A stretch of DNA of 64,000 bases. It comes from Danio rerio (lineage: Eukaryota > Chordata > Actinopteri > Cypriniformes > Danionidae). The DNA lies in contig NC_133183.1 in the NCBI RefSeq assembly GCF_049306965.1, forward strand, positions 18,362,001-18,426,000. Direction: 5' to 3'. A model generated the notes under the pieces. That model searched no databases. It saw only the letters and a program-made list of their open reading frames with translations, and had not been told where the DNA came from. Numbering within the stretch: position 1 is the first letter of the stretch; each line of letters starts with the position of its first letter. Made by a program: the position numbers and the translations under genes. Of this stretch, positions 23,753 through 35,157 are shown piece after piece.

Positions 23753-24788
23753 TTAAAGAAATAAGAGTACCTTGTAATCAGGATCGGTGACCATTGGTGG
23801 TTCCCACTCACCGTCCATCTCTTCATCATAGTCATCAGGCTTCTTGGCATCAGGATCAGGAACGTTCTCAGGTTTGTCCCATTCCTACGAAAACACAAAG
23901 ACTGTATTAAAAATACATGAAGAAATACATTTCATACAATATTTCAGAACAGCTCTTGGAAATGCAGTGTATGCAACAATAAAGTTGATGACCTGTGTGT
24001 GTTTAGCCCAAATATTGGCTAATTTAAGCAGTTAATCTGTTACGTGATAAACAAAAGCGAGGGCATGTTTGTTTTATGGACACTGTCCTTTACCTCTGGT
24101 TTCTGGTCTTCAGGGTCATCAATCTTCTCCCTCTCGTCCCAGTCTTCAGGCTTTTTGGCTTCGGGATCTTTGATCTTTTTGGAAGGCAGGAAGTCCCAGT
24201 CTTCTTCCAAAGATCCAGATTCGACCTTCTTATTATCAATCTTGACTTCATATGTGTTGTCTGGATTGACAATTAATGTGTACAGATGGCTGTATTCATC
24301 ATCCTAGATGATAAAAAAATACATGGTATATTCAATTCAACTATATGAGATTGCAATACTAGTGCTAATGTGGATTATGCAACAGAAAAAAAAGAATTAC
24401 CTTGCATCTAATATCCTTGTTGATCAAATGATTTCACCTTTGTAATTGAAGATAACATGTACTTTCTTAGTGCCAGGGCCACAGATGTCAGGACCTGAAA
24501 GAGATAAGATGGCATTATGGGTGCCCAAATAAATTGATGCATGTTTCAGATGTAAGATGTCTATAGACGGATCAAGTACTGACCAAACATGATGTTATAT
24601 GTGGAGTCTCCATGCATGTCTTCCTGATTGAGGTCTGATGGGAAAAGTTTGATGTAGCCTCCGCCACAGTCAATGCTCTGCTCGTGTTTTACACTGAACT
24701 GGATCAAGAGAGGCTGATCCTTGTTTAAATCACCCAAGTGAGCAAACCTCACGTAGAAATGAGCATCCTGACTGGTCTGAAGACCTGC

Positions 24789-24900
24789 AAGATTTACTCA
24801 GGGCGATGGCCAGCTTCAGATCCTCCTGCTCTCACTCTTCTCTCTCGCTCTCCCGCTTGGCCCACTCTATCATGTCCTCCTCAGTGGGATACTGCTCCAC
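24789..24900 (-). pseudogene. eps15l1: eps15l1 C-terminal fragment with a ubiquitin-interacting motif, broken
   Basis: On the minus strand the sequence reads YPTEEDMIEWAKRESEREE, a stop, then EQEDLKLAIALSKS. This matches the C-terminal AWAKRESE...EQEDLELAIALSKS region of EPS15/EPS15L1, endocytic adaptors whose UIM binds ubiquitinated cargo. About 30 nt that normally encode the link between the two parts are missing. Immediately downstream, within a few bases, comes the splice acceptor of calreticulin-like exon 3, so a deletion has fused the two loci. A CA/ACAC microsatellite lies on its 5' side (24,901-24,935). It cannot be functional as it stands. Confidence 0.8.
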
Positions 24901-25192
24901 ACACACACAAACACACAGACACATACACACACACCATAACCCCATCAGACAGCCTGGCAAATTAACACCTGTCTGAAGTAACAGTTATTACTGAATAGGG
25001 GTCATGCAAATACTAAACACATCCATGTATAATGTAACACATTCAAATATACAGTCTGGTGAGAGTGAGATACTACAATTATGCATAGCGTTCGGTTTCA
25101 TTAACAATACAAATGAGAATTCTGGTGTTTAAATTTACAGTTCACTCAAACAAATGTATTCACTTAAATAAAAAATGTTAATATATTCAAAT

Positions 25193-25691
25193 TAGGACTG
25201 AACAATAGTTGATATCGCAGAGTGCACATTCGCAATTGTCACATTGCAAAATCTGCAATATTGAGTCTGAATTACATTTGACAAGGAGCTACAGAATTGT
25301 ATTTAATTACTGTATTTCTAGGATTTATATATAAAAAAATCTTACTTATAATTTTTGTTTAGTTTCTAGTCCAAATATCTACATTTTAAAGCAAAAATAA
25401 GATTAATTTACCCCATTGGCAGATAATGTTACTTGTTTAAAGGAAAAACTCTCAATTTTGACTTATTTCTTCTGAAGGTGAAAGCAAAACAATATTTTTA
25501 CTTGATCTAGTAAGAAAAGCATTTTTTGCATTGTGATTATTCAATTCCTGTATGTGAATACTGTTTGACTCCCCAGAAAACCATCAAATAAAGCTATTCA
25601 AACTATCTTGTGAAACTGTACTTGTGTCGCAATATTAATTGCAGAAAAATAAAATATCACAATATCAGTTTTCCAATATCGTGCAACCCTA
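25193..25691. mobile_element. Non-autonomous hAT element (TAGGGCTG family)
   Basis: Ends TAGGACTGAACAATAG and (reversed) TAGGGTTGCACGATAT are flanked by ATTCAAAT and ATTCAAAG, a 7/8 match to an 8-bp duplication. It belongs to the same family as the element at 19,250. The 24,940-25,190 stretch has no gene. Confidence 0.8.
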
Positions 25692-25899
25692 ATTCAAAGG
25701 AGGAATTTTGTACTTTTGTTTCTTTTATCATTTAAACAATACTTCAATCTATTTTTAAAGAATATGTAACTATATTTTAATCATGGTTTTGTTTTTCTTT
25801 CTTTTTTCTATATACAGCTAAAGACACAATTATTAGTTATTAATAATTATTATATTTATTATAATAATTCTTTCAAAACTTTCCTAAGTAATTTTTACT

Positions 25900-26830
25900 G
25901 GAATGTTTTTTTTCTAAAAATAATTAGATAATATAATATAATAGAATAGAAATATTAGATAATTTTTTTTTCTTCTGGAGAAAGTTTTATTTGTTTTATT
26001 ACAGCTAGAATAAAAGCAGTTTTTTATTTTTTGAAAACCATTTTAAGGTCAAAATTATTAGCCCTTTTAAGCTATATTTTTTTCGATAGTCTACAGAACA
26101 AACCATCGTTATACAATAATCTGCCTAATTACCCTAACCTGCCTAGTAAACCTAATTAAGCCATTAAATGTCACTTTAAGCTGTATAAAAGTTACTTAAA
26201 ATATCTAATAAAATATTATTTATGATCAGCATAGGAAAGATAAAATAAATCAGTTATTAGAGATGAGTTATTAAAACTAATATGCTTAGAAATGTGTTGA
26301 ATAAAATCTCTCTGTTAAACAGAAATTAGGGGGAAAAATAAACAAGGGGGCTTATAATTCTGACTTCAACTGTGTGTGTGTTTTGTATATATACTGTATG
26401 TGTATATATATGTGTGTCTGTGTGTGTGTGTGTGTGTGTGTGTAAATACACAGTTGAAGTTATAACTCATTTCAAATAACTAATTTATTTTATCTTTGCC
26501 ATGATGACAGCAAATAACACTTTACTAGATACTTTTAAGACACTTCTATGCAGCATAATGTGACATTTAAAGGCTTAACTAGGTTTTATAGGCAGGTTAG
26601 GGTAATTAGGCAAGTCATTGTATAAACAATGGTTTGTTCTGTAGACAATCATAAAATTAAAAAAAAAAAAAAAACTTAAAGGGGCTAATAATTTTGACCT
26701 TAAAATGGTTTTTAAAAATTTAAACTGCTTTTATTCTAGCTGAAATAAATCAAATAAGACTTTCTTCAGAAGAAAAAAATATTATCAGACATACTGTGAA
26801 CATTTCCTTGCTCTGTTAAACATCATTTGG
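25900..26830. mobile_element. Two CAGTTGAAGTC-family MITEs in opposite orientation
   Basis: The forward copy ends at 26,372 with ATTCTGACTTCAACTG and the inverted copy begins at 26,452 with CAGTTGAAGTTATAAC. They share AAATGTCACTTTAAGCTGTA in opposite orientations (about 26,166 and 26,555). About 80 bp of TG/TA microsatellite separates them, so together they form a long imperfect inverted repeat of roughly 0.4 kb arms. The 26,830-27,395 stretch has no gene. Confidence 0.8.
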
Positions 26831-27521
26831 AAAATATATATTAAAAAATAAAGAATACATCTTTCAAAACAGTTGACATGCCTTAATTACACAAAACTTT
26901 TTTTAACTTTTAAAGATGTAAACAACTGATAAAAATGAGAAATATGAAAAATAAAACGAAAATAAAACTAAAATGATGTGCAAAATTAACCTAAATAGAA
27001 ATTGAAAAACACAACAAAAGGACCAACTAATAGTTTGTTTATGTGAGAGTGTTGTATCATGGGTGTAAAAGTTGTTCCTTCACAATTTTCTTCAGTTCCG
27101 TGTGCAGAACTAAAAATGCTGCATTATGCATTATGTCAGTAGTTGGCAATGTCAGTTTGTAAAGAAACACTAATGTAACATGTTTTGTAATTTACAGATA
27201 ATAATGGTGTCATTTTCAAAAACCTTGACTTTGAAATTTGCTGTATTTTTAATGTTAGCTTTTCAAGCTCCCAGCATGGGGTTGTCGTGTAAATGAACAA
27301 CCACAGACATAAAGCGTCTTCCATTTTTTGTTGAAAACTGTCATGCAAACATGCACCACATAAAAAGAATATTTTAAATAGTCTGACATGACAAAACTCA
27401 CCACAGCAAACTCATCTTTGTCCAGCATGCCATCTCTGTCAATGTCACTGAGCTCCCAAACCTAAAACATACGTCCAAAAGAAATCAATTACAACATTTC
27501 AATCTATTAAATTGTTTGGTC

Positions 27522-27677
27522 ACACTTTATTTTGATGGTCCGTTTGTTGATTTTAAGTTACATTGCATCTACAGGCCAACTAATTCTCATTAGATTATAA
27601 GCAGACTGTTAAGTTGGGGTAATGTTGGGGTAAGCTCACATGTACTAATACTCAAATGGACCATCAAAATAAAGTGT
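27522..27677. mobile_element. MITE with perfect 20-bp terminal inverted repeats
   Basis: ACACTTTATTTTGATGGTCC (27,522-27,541) is exactly inverted at 27,658-27,677. It is about 156 bp, sits in an eps15l1 intron, and has the style of a common zebrafish MITE. Confidence 0.85.
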
Positions 27678-27760
27678 TTACTTGTGACTTATTTTTACAT
27701 TTTCAAGAGGGAACGACAAACTAGCTGTAGATCAGATTTATGTTTATTATAGTTTATCTT

Positions 27761-28023
27761 TTAAAAGAACATTTCACCAAAAAAAAGAAACTTTACTCAC
27801 TATTTCCCCTCATATGGTCCCAAACAATTATGCCTTTTTTTAAATTCTGTTAAATTTTACTATTAAAATCACTGACTTCAAAAGTAGTATTTCCACAAAT
27901 ACTATGAAGGACAATGATTACAGGTTTTCATCTTTTTTTAAATATCTTCATTTGGTTTTAACAGAAGATACATATTAAGTAAATCATGACAATTTTCAGT
28001 TTTGGTTGAACTTTCCTTTTAAA
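27761..28023. mobile_element. MITE with TTAAA...TTTAA ends, diverged
   Basis: TTTTAAAAGAACATTTCACC at the left and GGTTGAACTTTCCTTTTAAA at the right are imperfect inverted ends. Same broad family as 21,243. Confidence 0.65.
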
Positions 28024-28591
28024 AATACTATGCTTTCAAGCAATGGCTCAAGAGCGCACCCTGGTGGCTAGGCCTACAAATGCACCTTAACATGTATAAA
28101 AGTGATATCTTTACACTATGCAATGAACTTTAAATATAAACCTGTTTTCCACCACATTCATCTTACCCTGCCAAGAACATCCACTGGGAGTTTAGAGTTG
28201 AGGAGCACTGGTTTGACCTTATCGCCCGTGAGCATGCCACCCACTGGAGAGAGGCTGTCAAAGATGGCATCGAATTTCACCTTCTCCTCTGCCTATATGA
28301 CACACAACACATTCATAAATGAGCAATAAAGTGACTGTGGCACTAAAGGGAAAGGCTGATCTATAATTTATGAATGATTCTACTGACAACATTCATACAA
28401 ATAATTAAAAATCTGTTGTGGATTTGACCTTGACTACCCATGGGGTGTCGGCAGGCACAGGGCCAAACTGAAGAGGACTGCTAGTGTCGTGCTAGACAGG
28501 AAATAGAAAAAACAGTCATCAAGTCAATAGACACATAACGCCATTTTCCACAGACCCAGCAGCTTTAAAGTCGTTGGTAATTATATTCCCA

Positions 28592-28740
28592 GGGGCCTGT
28601 TTCAGTAAGCAGGTTCAAACAACTCGGAGTTTAAATTTGAACTCTGAGTTGATTTACCGAGAGATTAAAAACTCAGAGTTTTGGGTTTCAGAATAGCTGA
28701 TCTGAGTTAGGTCAATTAACTTTTGAGTAGACTCACCTAG
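28592..28740. mobile_element. Harbinger-like terminus fragment
   Basis: GGGGCCTGTTTCAGTAAGCA at the left resembles the terminus of the 907-3323 element. The next segment repeats ACTCGGAGTT/AACTCTGAGTT, and GTTGATTTACCGAGAG is also found (inverted, diverged) near 3,265. The right boundary was not identified. From 28,740 to 29,940 I see no exon. Confidence 0.45.
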
Positions 28741-30239
28741 CTCACTCACCTGCATGGAGCACACTCTCACATCCTACAGTTATGTGATGCATTGTGTATA
28801 TGCTTTATTAAAAGATCAGTCTTTAATCTAGTTTTCCACTGAGAGTGTTTCTGAGTTTAGGAGCCAGATATGTATACCCTCAACCTCCTTTAGTGGACTT
28901 TGTTACTCTGGGTATTGCCAGAAGCCCTTATATTTGAGATCTTAGGCCCCATTTACACTAACACATTTTAGATTTAAACGCATAAGATTTGCTACGTTTA
29001 CGCCTTCAGTCCACAATACCCTGGAGTTTTCGAGCTCCAAAAATAAGGGGGTTTCCAAAATGCCAGAGGCCATTTTCATTTTAAATCACTGCTTATCCAT
29101 GTAAGCTCCAAGCTTGTACACCAAGGCTAATACGCACGCACACCGGATAAACTATGGCAGCGGCCATTCCCATGTCACGTCTTTTCCACTTGCAAGTTTG
29201 TCATTTTTAATGTAAGAATATATTTACAATGTAAACAAAAGATATGTTAGTCGAATTATTATTAAAATTATTATGCATGTATGAACGCAGATGGGAACAA
29301 CAGTTAATCTAAATAGCTACTTACCTAATATAAAGCTAAAATTAACATTTGACATAACACCCGTGAAACCATGATTATTCCTCAGATTGTTACATCTAAA
29401 ATTGTTATGCAGTTCAAAATATAAAATATGAATGAGTCTGAATGTAGAAGAAGCCTACTTTAGCAGTCCACTGCTTTTGTTGTGCTCTGAAATACAGCAT
29501 TTGAATTGTAGTTTCAAAATACAATATATTAACATTTTAATGTAGAAAAAGCCTAAGTGGGTGTCTTAAGTAGCAAAATACAGCATATGAGCTCTTATTT
29601 GCAGTTGTGTCATCACTCATATAGCAAGTCAAATCTGTCCGGCCCTTCGTTTGAGATGCTTTTCATGAACCAACACAACACTTGTTACACCAAATTCTGT
29701 GACCATCGTATTAACACCCCCATGATAAACTAATTGAATAGCCCTGCCCTAAAAGATCACTGAAACTTTTTCTCTCCACAAGCAAATGGCTGAAAACAAC
29801 TTTAAACAGCTGCGACCAGACAGCGGACTGTGATCGCTTTCCGCCCTAAAGCGCACATTTAAAGCTCAACAGATCTGGTAAACCCAATAGAACCACTGAA
29901 AAATGGCCTGAAGAGTGCTATATTTGTGTAGAAAGGGAGGTTACCTGAGTCAGGGAGAGACTGGCAGCCATAGTGTTTCTGTTCCCAGAATTGATGGATC
30001 TGTTGGTGTTGACGGGATGGCCAGAAATGACTGGTGATGGCGCCTTACAAAATAGACACTGGAATTGAGTTCTTAGTGGATTAGGAAGATAAAAAAAGAA
30101 AAAGAAAAAAAAACACGGAGAGGGAATACCTGGATCAGGAGATGAAGAGGCGGTGACCTAATCATACACTGTTAAGGACCTAATACGAGATGCTTCTGGA
30201 TTTTATCATGGATATTTTTCATTCATGAAACTTTCAGGC

Positions 30240-30270
<31 letters not shown>

Positions 30271-31043
30271 GAATAAACATAAGGCAGGAAAATTCTAGGA
30301 TTTTTTAGAGGGGCTCGAATCTAATAAAGGTATAATAATAATAATAATGTCACAGCAAAATAATAATATTGTCCGTAGTGTAAAGGTGTGTGTTAATGAA
30401 AGTGTATGGGTGTTTACCAGTACTGGGTTGCGGCTGGAAGGGCACCCGCTGCATAAAACATATGCTGGAACAGTTGGCAGTTCATTCTGCTGTGGAGACT
30501 CCTGATAAATAAGGGACTAAGCTAAAGGAAAATTCTATTAAATTCAATTCATCGTTATTTCCATAGCACTTTTACAATGTAGATTGTGTTAAAATTAATG
30601 AATGAATAATAAATGAATAAACATAAGAGGAGATTCTACTAATATTTAGCGGGGCTCGACCCAAAAAAGGGTAATAATAATAACAATATTAATAATAATA
30701 ATAACAACAACAACAATAATAATAATAATATTAAAGTAATCATAGATGAAATTAAAAAATAACTAATAGGTTAGGTTGTAAATAAATTAATTGCATTATG
30801 GTAACATTGAGTATTGATTACTGAATAAGCAAAAACAAGACCTGTTTACTGTGCTATCTACTGTAAATTTGACTATTTGCATTTCTATGCTCAACATTTT
30901 TGTTTCCACATATAAGAAAAAGGAGAAAAAAGTGTCCACTTCTCTAATTAAAATTAAAATAAATTAAATCTTTTACTTTAAGGCTTTAAAATATTTCACA
31001 ACTGGGTCATTAAAAACGATATTTAATACAAAGCTTGTGATGT

Positions 31044-31309
31044 TTGCATGTTCTCCCTGCATTCGCATAGGTTTCCTCCAGGTGCTCCTGTTTCCCCCAC
31101 AGTCCAAAGACATGCTGTACAGGTGAATTGGGTTGGCTAAAGTGTCCGTATTGTATGAGTGTGTGTGTGGATGTTTCCCAGAGATGGGTTGCGGCTGGTA
31201 GGGCATCCACTGCGTAAAAACTTGCTGGATAAGTTGGCGGTTCATACTACTGTGGCGACTCCGGATTATTAAAGGAACTAAGCCGACAAGAAAATTAATG
31301 AATGAAGGA
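31044..31309 (+). mobile_element. DANA-type SINE, 5'-truncated, copy 3 only
   Basis: GTTTGCATGTTCTCCCTGCA, CCACAGTCCAAAGACATGCT, GATGGGTTGCGGCTGGTAGG and GACTCCGGATTATTAAAGGA are DANA body segments. It replaces the sequence found at about 13,296-13,450 in copy 1 and ends in an AATGAATGAAGG tail. Confidence 0.85.
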
Positions 31310-31455
31310 AAATCTCCAACACAACTCCAGACACAAAACTCAACACTTTTCAACAAACACAACAAACAGAAATATACGTTTTTTTTTTTCCAACAGTTTT
31401 ATTTTTCATTGAGCAATTTAAAATCTGTAAATAATAAAAGAGCACCCTTTTGTTC

Positions 31456-32318
31456 TCATTCAGCAAAGGTTCCTGCAGCTCTGCTCTGGACATCGTCTTT
31501 TGTCTCTGTTTGCTTTATTCTCCTCCTCCTCCTCCTCTTCTTCTTCATCTGCTCCTCCATTTTCGGACTCTCCTTTATCTCATCACTGTCAGTTTTCTTT
31601 TTCCTCCTCCTCCTTCTCTTCTTCTTCTTCATCATCTGTTCCTCCTCCTCCTTCTCAGCTTCCTTTCTCACCTCACCGTCCATTTTCTCTTCCTCCTCTG
31701 CCTCCTTCATGCTCTCCTCCTCCATCACTTTCATCTCCACCTCCTCCTTTATAGTGTCCTCTTTTCTACCAGTTTTCCTTGGCCTCCTCCTCCTCCTCCT
31801 CTTCTTCTTCACCTCCTCTTCCTTCTTTTCACCCTCATTTATTTCATCAACATGCCTTTTGTTTTCCTCCTCCACCTTCACGTTATCTTCCTCCTCCACC
31901 TTCACGTTCTCTTCCTCCTCCACCTTCAAGTTTTCGTCCTCCACCATCACGTTCTCTTCCTCCACCACCATCATCTCTTTTTCCACCTCCACCTTCATCT
32001 CCTCTTTCCCTTTCTCCATAATGTCATTTTTCATGGTCACCTCTTCCTCCATCCTCCTCCTCCTCATTAATTCCTCAACAGTGATGTCATTTTCACAATC
32101 TGTTAAAGGAGAAACACATTGAACAGTCATTTTCAAAGAGACCTTAAACTCCAGGTAAGAGTAAAATAAAGCTGAAGTTTATTTATATCATTATATCTAC
32201 GCAGTAATAATCGTTTACCTTCTGAGGATCTCAGACACCACATCTTGCACAATTATCGGAAAAAAAACGTGCAAGTCTGTTCTTTCTTCTTTTTGTTTTT
32301 CTTCACGTTCGCCTCATC
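31456..32318 (-). pseudogene. Charged-protein gene, third copy, truncated
   Basis: The exon 3 equivalent (32,099-31,456) is open from DCENDITVEELMRRRR to a stop after KDDVQSRAAGTFAE. It has about one of the 16-residue acidic units and three Lys/Arg blocks (KKKRRRRRRPRK type). The exon 2 equivalent (about 32,318-32,222) is two bases shorter in its AAC/AAA run than copy 1, which shifts the frame before LARFF. No exon 1 equivalent is found upstream. It cannot make the 406-residue form, though a shorter product from another start is not excluded. Confidence 0.7.
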
Positions 32319-32877
32319 TGATCAAAGAGAAATGATTGCACAGTCATTTCAGAAGATATTAATATACAATATTATTTTAAAATAATAATGGTCCTAATCT
32401 ATTTCCTGTTTTACATTTTTAATTTCCATAACTTCTGAGAATCAAAAAGGTCCACATATTAATAATGTCATGATAGCTGTTTTAACGCGACGATATGATT
32501 AAATTTCCTGTTGTTACAGTTATGAGTTAATATGATAACAAACAGGAAATGTTCATCGGCCAATGAAATGACCATGTTGACATGGCCTATAGCATACTTT
32601 AACCATGCATTTTTGCATGGAATTGTATTTTTATTTCAGGCCCGTAGCCAGAAAGGGTTTGAGCCTGAAATAATAAAGCATTTCTATTTTCACTATTTAT
32701 GATGGTCCAGAATTTGCCCTATACATAAGCTCAGTTTTCCTATTTTGACTGCTGTGCCATCATAAACCAAATGTTAACAAATATTTTTCATGAGTCCAAA
32801 ACATTTTACAAATAACTTTTATTCTAAATGTTTTATTCTAACGGGTCCCGGCCGCAGAACTCCAAGGCAGATTAAAG

Positions 32878-33690
32878 TGCCTGAATTATCAGGAGAAACA
32901 AAATCACAATGAAACTTCAGTGTCTTTCCCCAGGCACAGCTTAGAAGCATCTGTTTATTATTAACAGTCATATTCTTGCAAACATATCCTCACAAATCAT
33001 GTAATGTAAAAATATCCTCACAAATCATGTTTCATTTAATCAAACACAGTTTTGTTCTCTTTTTACAACAATGGAGTCTTCAAACACGTATACACTGTGT
33101 ACTCTCTCATCATAACACATTTAATACCCTTTGTATTTTTATCAGGAGGACACAGAATACACTTTAAATCCTTTGTTAACCATCTATTTAATTTTTCTTT
33201 CTTTGTAAACACCTCTATATAACCATTTACCATAAAACTACTAAACTCACTGAACCATCATGTGCCTGTTATTTGTATCATTTAAATTGTAACAGTTGCA
33301 CTTGACACCATTTACCAATGTTACTCTCTACTCTCATAAACTTTCTACATTAACAAATATACAACCAATATATACAATAATAAGTCATTTTCTGTTCAAT
33401 TATCACATACTGAGTAAAATACATATCATTTAGGGAGTCAGTTATAACAAACTCAGACCAACTGTTATTTTGCTGGTACTTTCATCTGAATCACTCTTTT
33501 CAATTAGCAACTTTAAATAAGGTATTCACTTTACAAACACATAGGAAATGTGTACTGACATGTTTTTACATGAATTATAATAACCATATTGACTTTTTTT
33601 TATGAAACATACCTGAATTGTCAGGAGAAACAAAAATCACAATGAGATTTCAGTGTCTTATTCCAGGCCTTAGCTTAGTAGCATCTGAAG
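32878..33690. repeat. Pair of about 75-bp direct repeats 730 bp apart
   Basis: CCTGAATTATCAGGAGAAAC...CAGTGTCTT...AGCTTAGAAGCATCTG at about 32,880-32,955 recurs with changes at about 33,611-33,688. On the minus strand the second copy ends at a plausible donor (TTCAG|GTATGT). This could be a duplicated exon, or ends of a small element. The intervening 650 bp has no gene, and 33,700-34,078 is AT-rich with none either. Confidence 0.5.
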
Positions 33691-34078
33691 TAAACACAAC
33701 AAGTATCGCCATGGTAATCCACAGCACTTGTTATTTTGTTTCAAACCCAGACATTAGTAGTAATAATAAATAATTTTTAACAGAGTATAAATAAATAGAT
33801 AGATACATTAATGACGAAACAAACACTTCTGTGGATACACAATGGTGCATCACAGTTACCTACACTCTTTTCATTTGATAGTTAAACTATTTATTTGATT
33901 AGTAGTGGTAGTAATTCAATTCAATTCAATAATTGCTTTATTGGTATGACAGATGTTACAAATGTATTGCCAAAGCAGTTATAAAGTTTACATAAAAAGT
34001 AACATACATATATAATAATAAAAAATTAAAAAACAGTACACACAGTAATAGTAGTTGAAAAAAGAGGTGATATTTATA

Positions 34079-35157
34079 CAGTCCCTGACAAAAGTCTTGT
34101 CGCTTTGAACAAATTGACTTGAAGTGTCACTGAAATATATTTCTAATCAAGATTTCTTTACAAGAAATGGCTCATTTTAATCCTAACAGTTTTTGTAATA
34201 ATGTTTTAGTGCAAAACGTAACTGTCACAAAGTATTCTAATATTCCCAGCTTTGTAAAGCCCATTGAGTCCATTTTTGCAAAGACATAAGTGTTGTCGCC
34301 TTGTCATATGAGCTTCACCTGTGACTAATAATGGATCAATTAGGTCTCAGGTGTGTATAAAAAGAACCCCAGTACACTAGACCTTCATATCAACTGCAAC
34401 TTGACCTCTGCAAACATGCCTAAGATTCACCCTGAGACTAAAGTCTTGATTATCAAGAGGCTGAAAACCAGATCCACTGCTGATGTGGCAGACACCTTCG
34501 AAGTGTCTCAGCGTCAAGTACAGAGGATAAAAAAAGACTTAAAGAGACTGGAGATGTTTTTGACAAGCCCAGGTCAGGCAGACCACGCAAGACAACTGCT
34601 CGAGAGGACCGTTTGTTGGCTCGAAAATCCAAGCCCAGCCTATTTTCCACTGCCGCAGAGCTCCATGAGACCTGGTCACCTGAAATCCCTGTGTCAACCA
34701 GAACAGTTTGTCGGATTCTGTCTCGAAATGGCCTCCATGGCCGAATCAGTGCCCAGAAACCAGCACTAAACAAAAGACAATTGAAAAACCGTGTGGCATT
34801 TGCCAAGGCCCACTGCCTGCTAAATGGATGGACACTGGAAAAGTGGCAGAAGGTGGATTTTTCAGATGAATCTTCTATTGAATTACACCACAGTCGCCGC
34901 AAATATTGCAGGAGACCTACTGGAGCCCGCATGGATCCAAGATTCACCCAGAAAACAGTAAAGTTTGGTGGTGGAAAAATCATGGTTTGGGGTTACATCC
35001 AGTATGGGGGTGTGCGAGAGATCTGCAGGATGGAAGGCAACATCAATAGTTTAAAATACCAAGAAGTCTTAGCTACCTCTTATATTCCCAACCATAAAAA
35101 AGGTCAAATTCTGCAGCAGGATGGTGCTCCATCGCATACTTCTATCTCCACATAAAA
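34079..35157 (+). mobile_element. Tc1/mariner transposon, 3'-truncated, at the start of unit B
   Basis: The left terminus is TA|CAGTCCCTGACAAAAGTC. The transposase starts at 34,416 (MPKIHPETKVLIIKRLKTRS), with a helix-turn-helix segment ADVADTFEVSQRQVQRIKKD. After one frameshift near 34,550 it continues from 34,613 as ARKSKPSLFSTAAELHETWS through VDFSDESSIEL (first catalytic D) and ILQQDGAPSHTS (second D). The third catalytic residue, the C-terminus and the right terminal repeat are missing. It is inactive. The same truncation point in unit A (112) shows the loss came before the duplication. Confidence 0.9.

Larger units (their letters stand above)
18507..24784 (-). pseudogene. calr3-like: Calreticulin-like gene (calr3 type), exons 3-9, broken
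   Basis: Calreticulin is an ER luminal Ca2+-binding lectin chaperone. Exons, 5' to 3': 3 (24,784-24,584: LQTSQDAHFY, KHEQSIDCGGGYIKLF), 4 (24,494-24,401: PDICGPGTKKVHVIFNYKG), 5 (24,303-24,094: [20 protein letters not shown]), 6 (23,884-23,771: EWDKPENVPDPDAKKP), 7 (19,180-19,037: GEWKPRQIDNPAYKGKW), 8 (18,939-18,854: VKSGTIFD) and 9 (18,719-18,507, acidic tail). Exon 7 has 144 bp as in the family. Exons 1-2 are absent. Exon 4 lacks one base (94 bp), exon 8 lacks 7 bp relative to unit B, and exon 9 has an indel that removes the KYEL end seen in unit B. Exons 3, 5, 6 and 7 are intact, so decay is recent. Exon 3 abuts an eps15l1 scrap. Type 3 rather than type 1 is inferred from that neighbour. 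Confidence 0.85.
27402..29971 (-). pseudogene. eps15l1: eps15l1 5' remnant: start exon and parts of an EH domain
   Basis: Four blocks on the minus strand. (1) 29,971-29,945 is MAASLSLTQ with donor CAG|GTAACC, matching the EPS15L1 start. (2) 28,491-28,429 is HDTSSPLQFGPVPADTPWVV, 63 bp, with a weak donor GTCAAA. (3) 28,292-28,167 is [13 protein letters not shown]...[13 protein letters not shown], 126 bp, donor GTAAGA. (4) 27,461-27,402 is VWELSDIDRDGMLDKDEFAV, 60 bp, donor GTGAGT. Blocks 3-4 form an EH domain with the EF-hand loop DIDRDGMLDKDEF; EH domains bind NPF motifs in endocytosis. The exons for EH1, the third EH, the coiled coil and the DPF region are absent, and the next piece is the UIM scrap at 24.9 kb. 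In humans EPS15L1 and CALR3 are neighbours on 19p13.11, which supports the identification. Confidence 0.8.
30185..32780. repeat. Charged-protein-gene duplicon, copy 3 (truncated)
   Basis: Matches 12,250-15,280 with visibly more divergence than unit A versus unit B. The SINE at its left is partly deleted (only 30,370-30,540 is left), a second DANA sits at 31,044, and it ends before the exon 1 region. The stretch 29,975-30,185 has nothing recognised. Confidence 0.85.

Noticed and set aside
34453-34983. Minus-strand 176-codon frame
   Set aside because: It is antisense to the Tc1 transposase.
34416-35157. Active Tc1 transposon
   Set aside because: It has a frameshift near 34,550 and lacks the third catalytic residue and the right terminal repeat.
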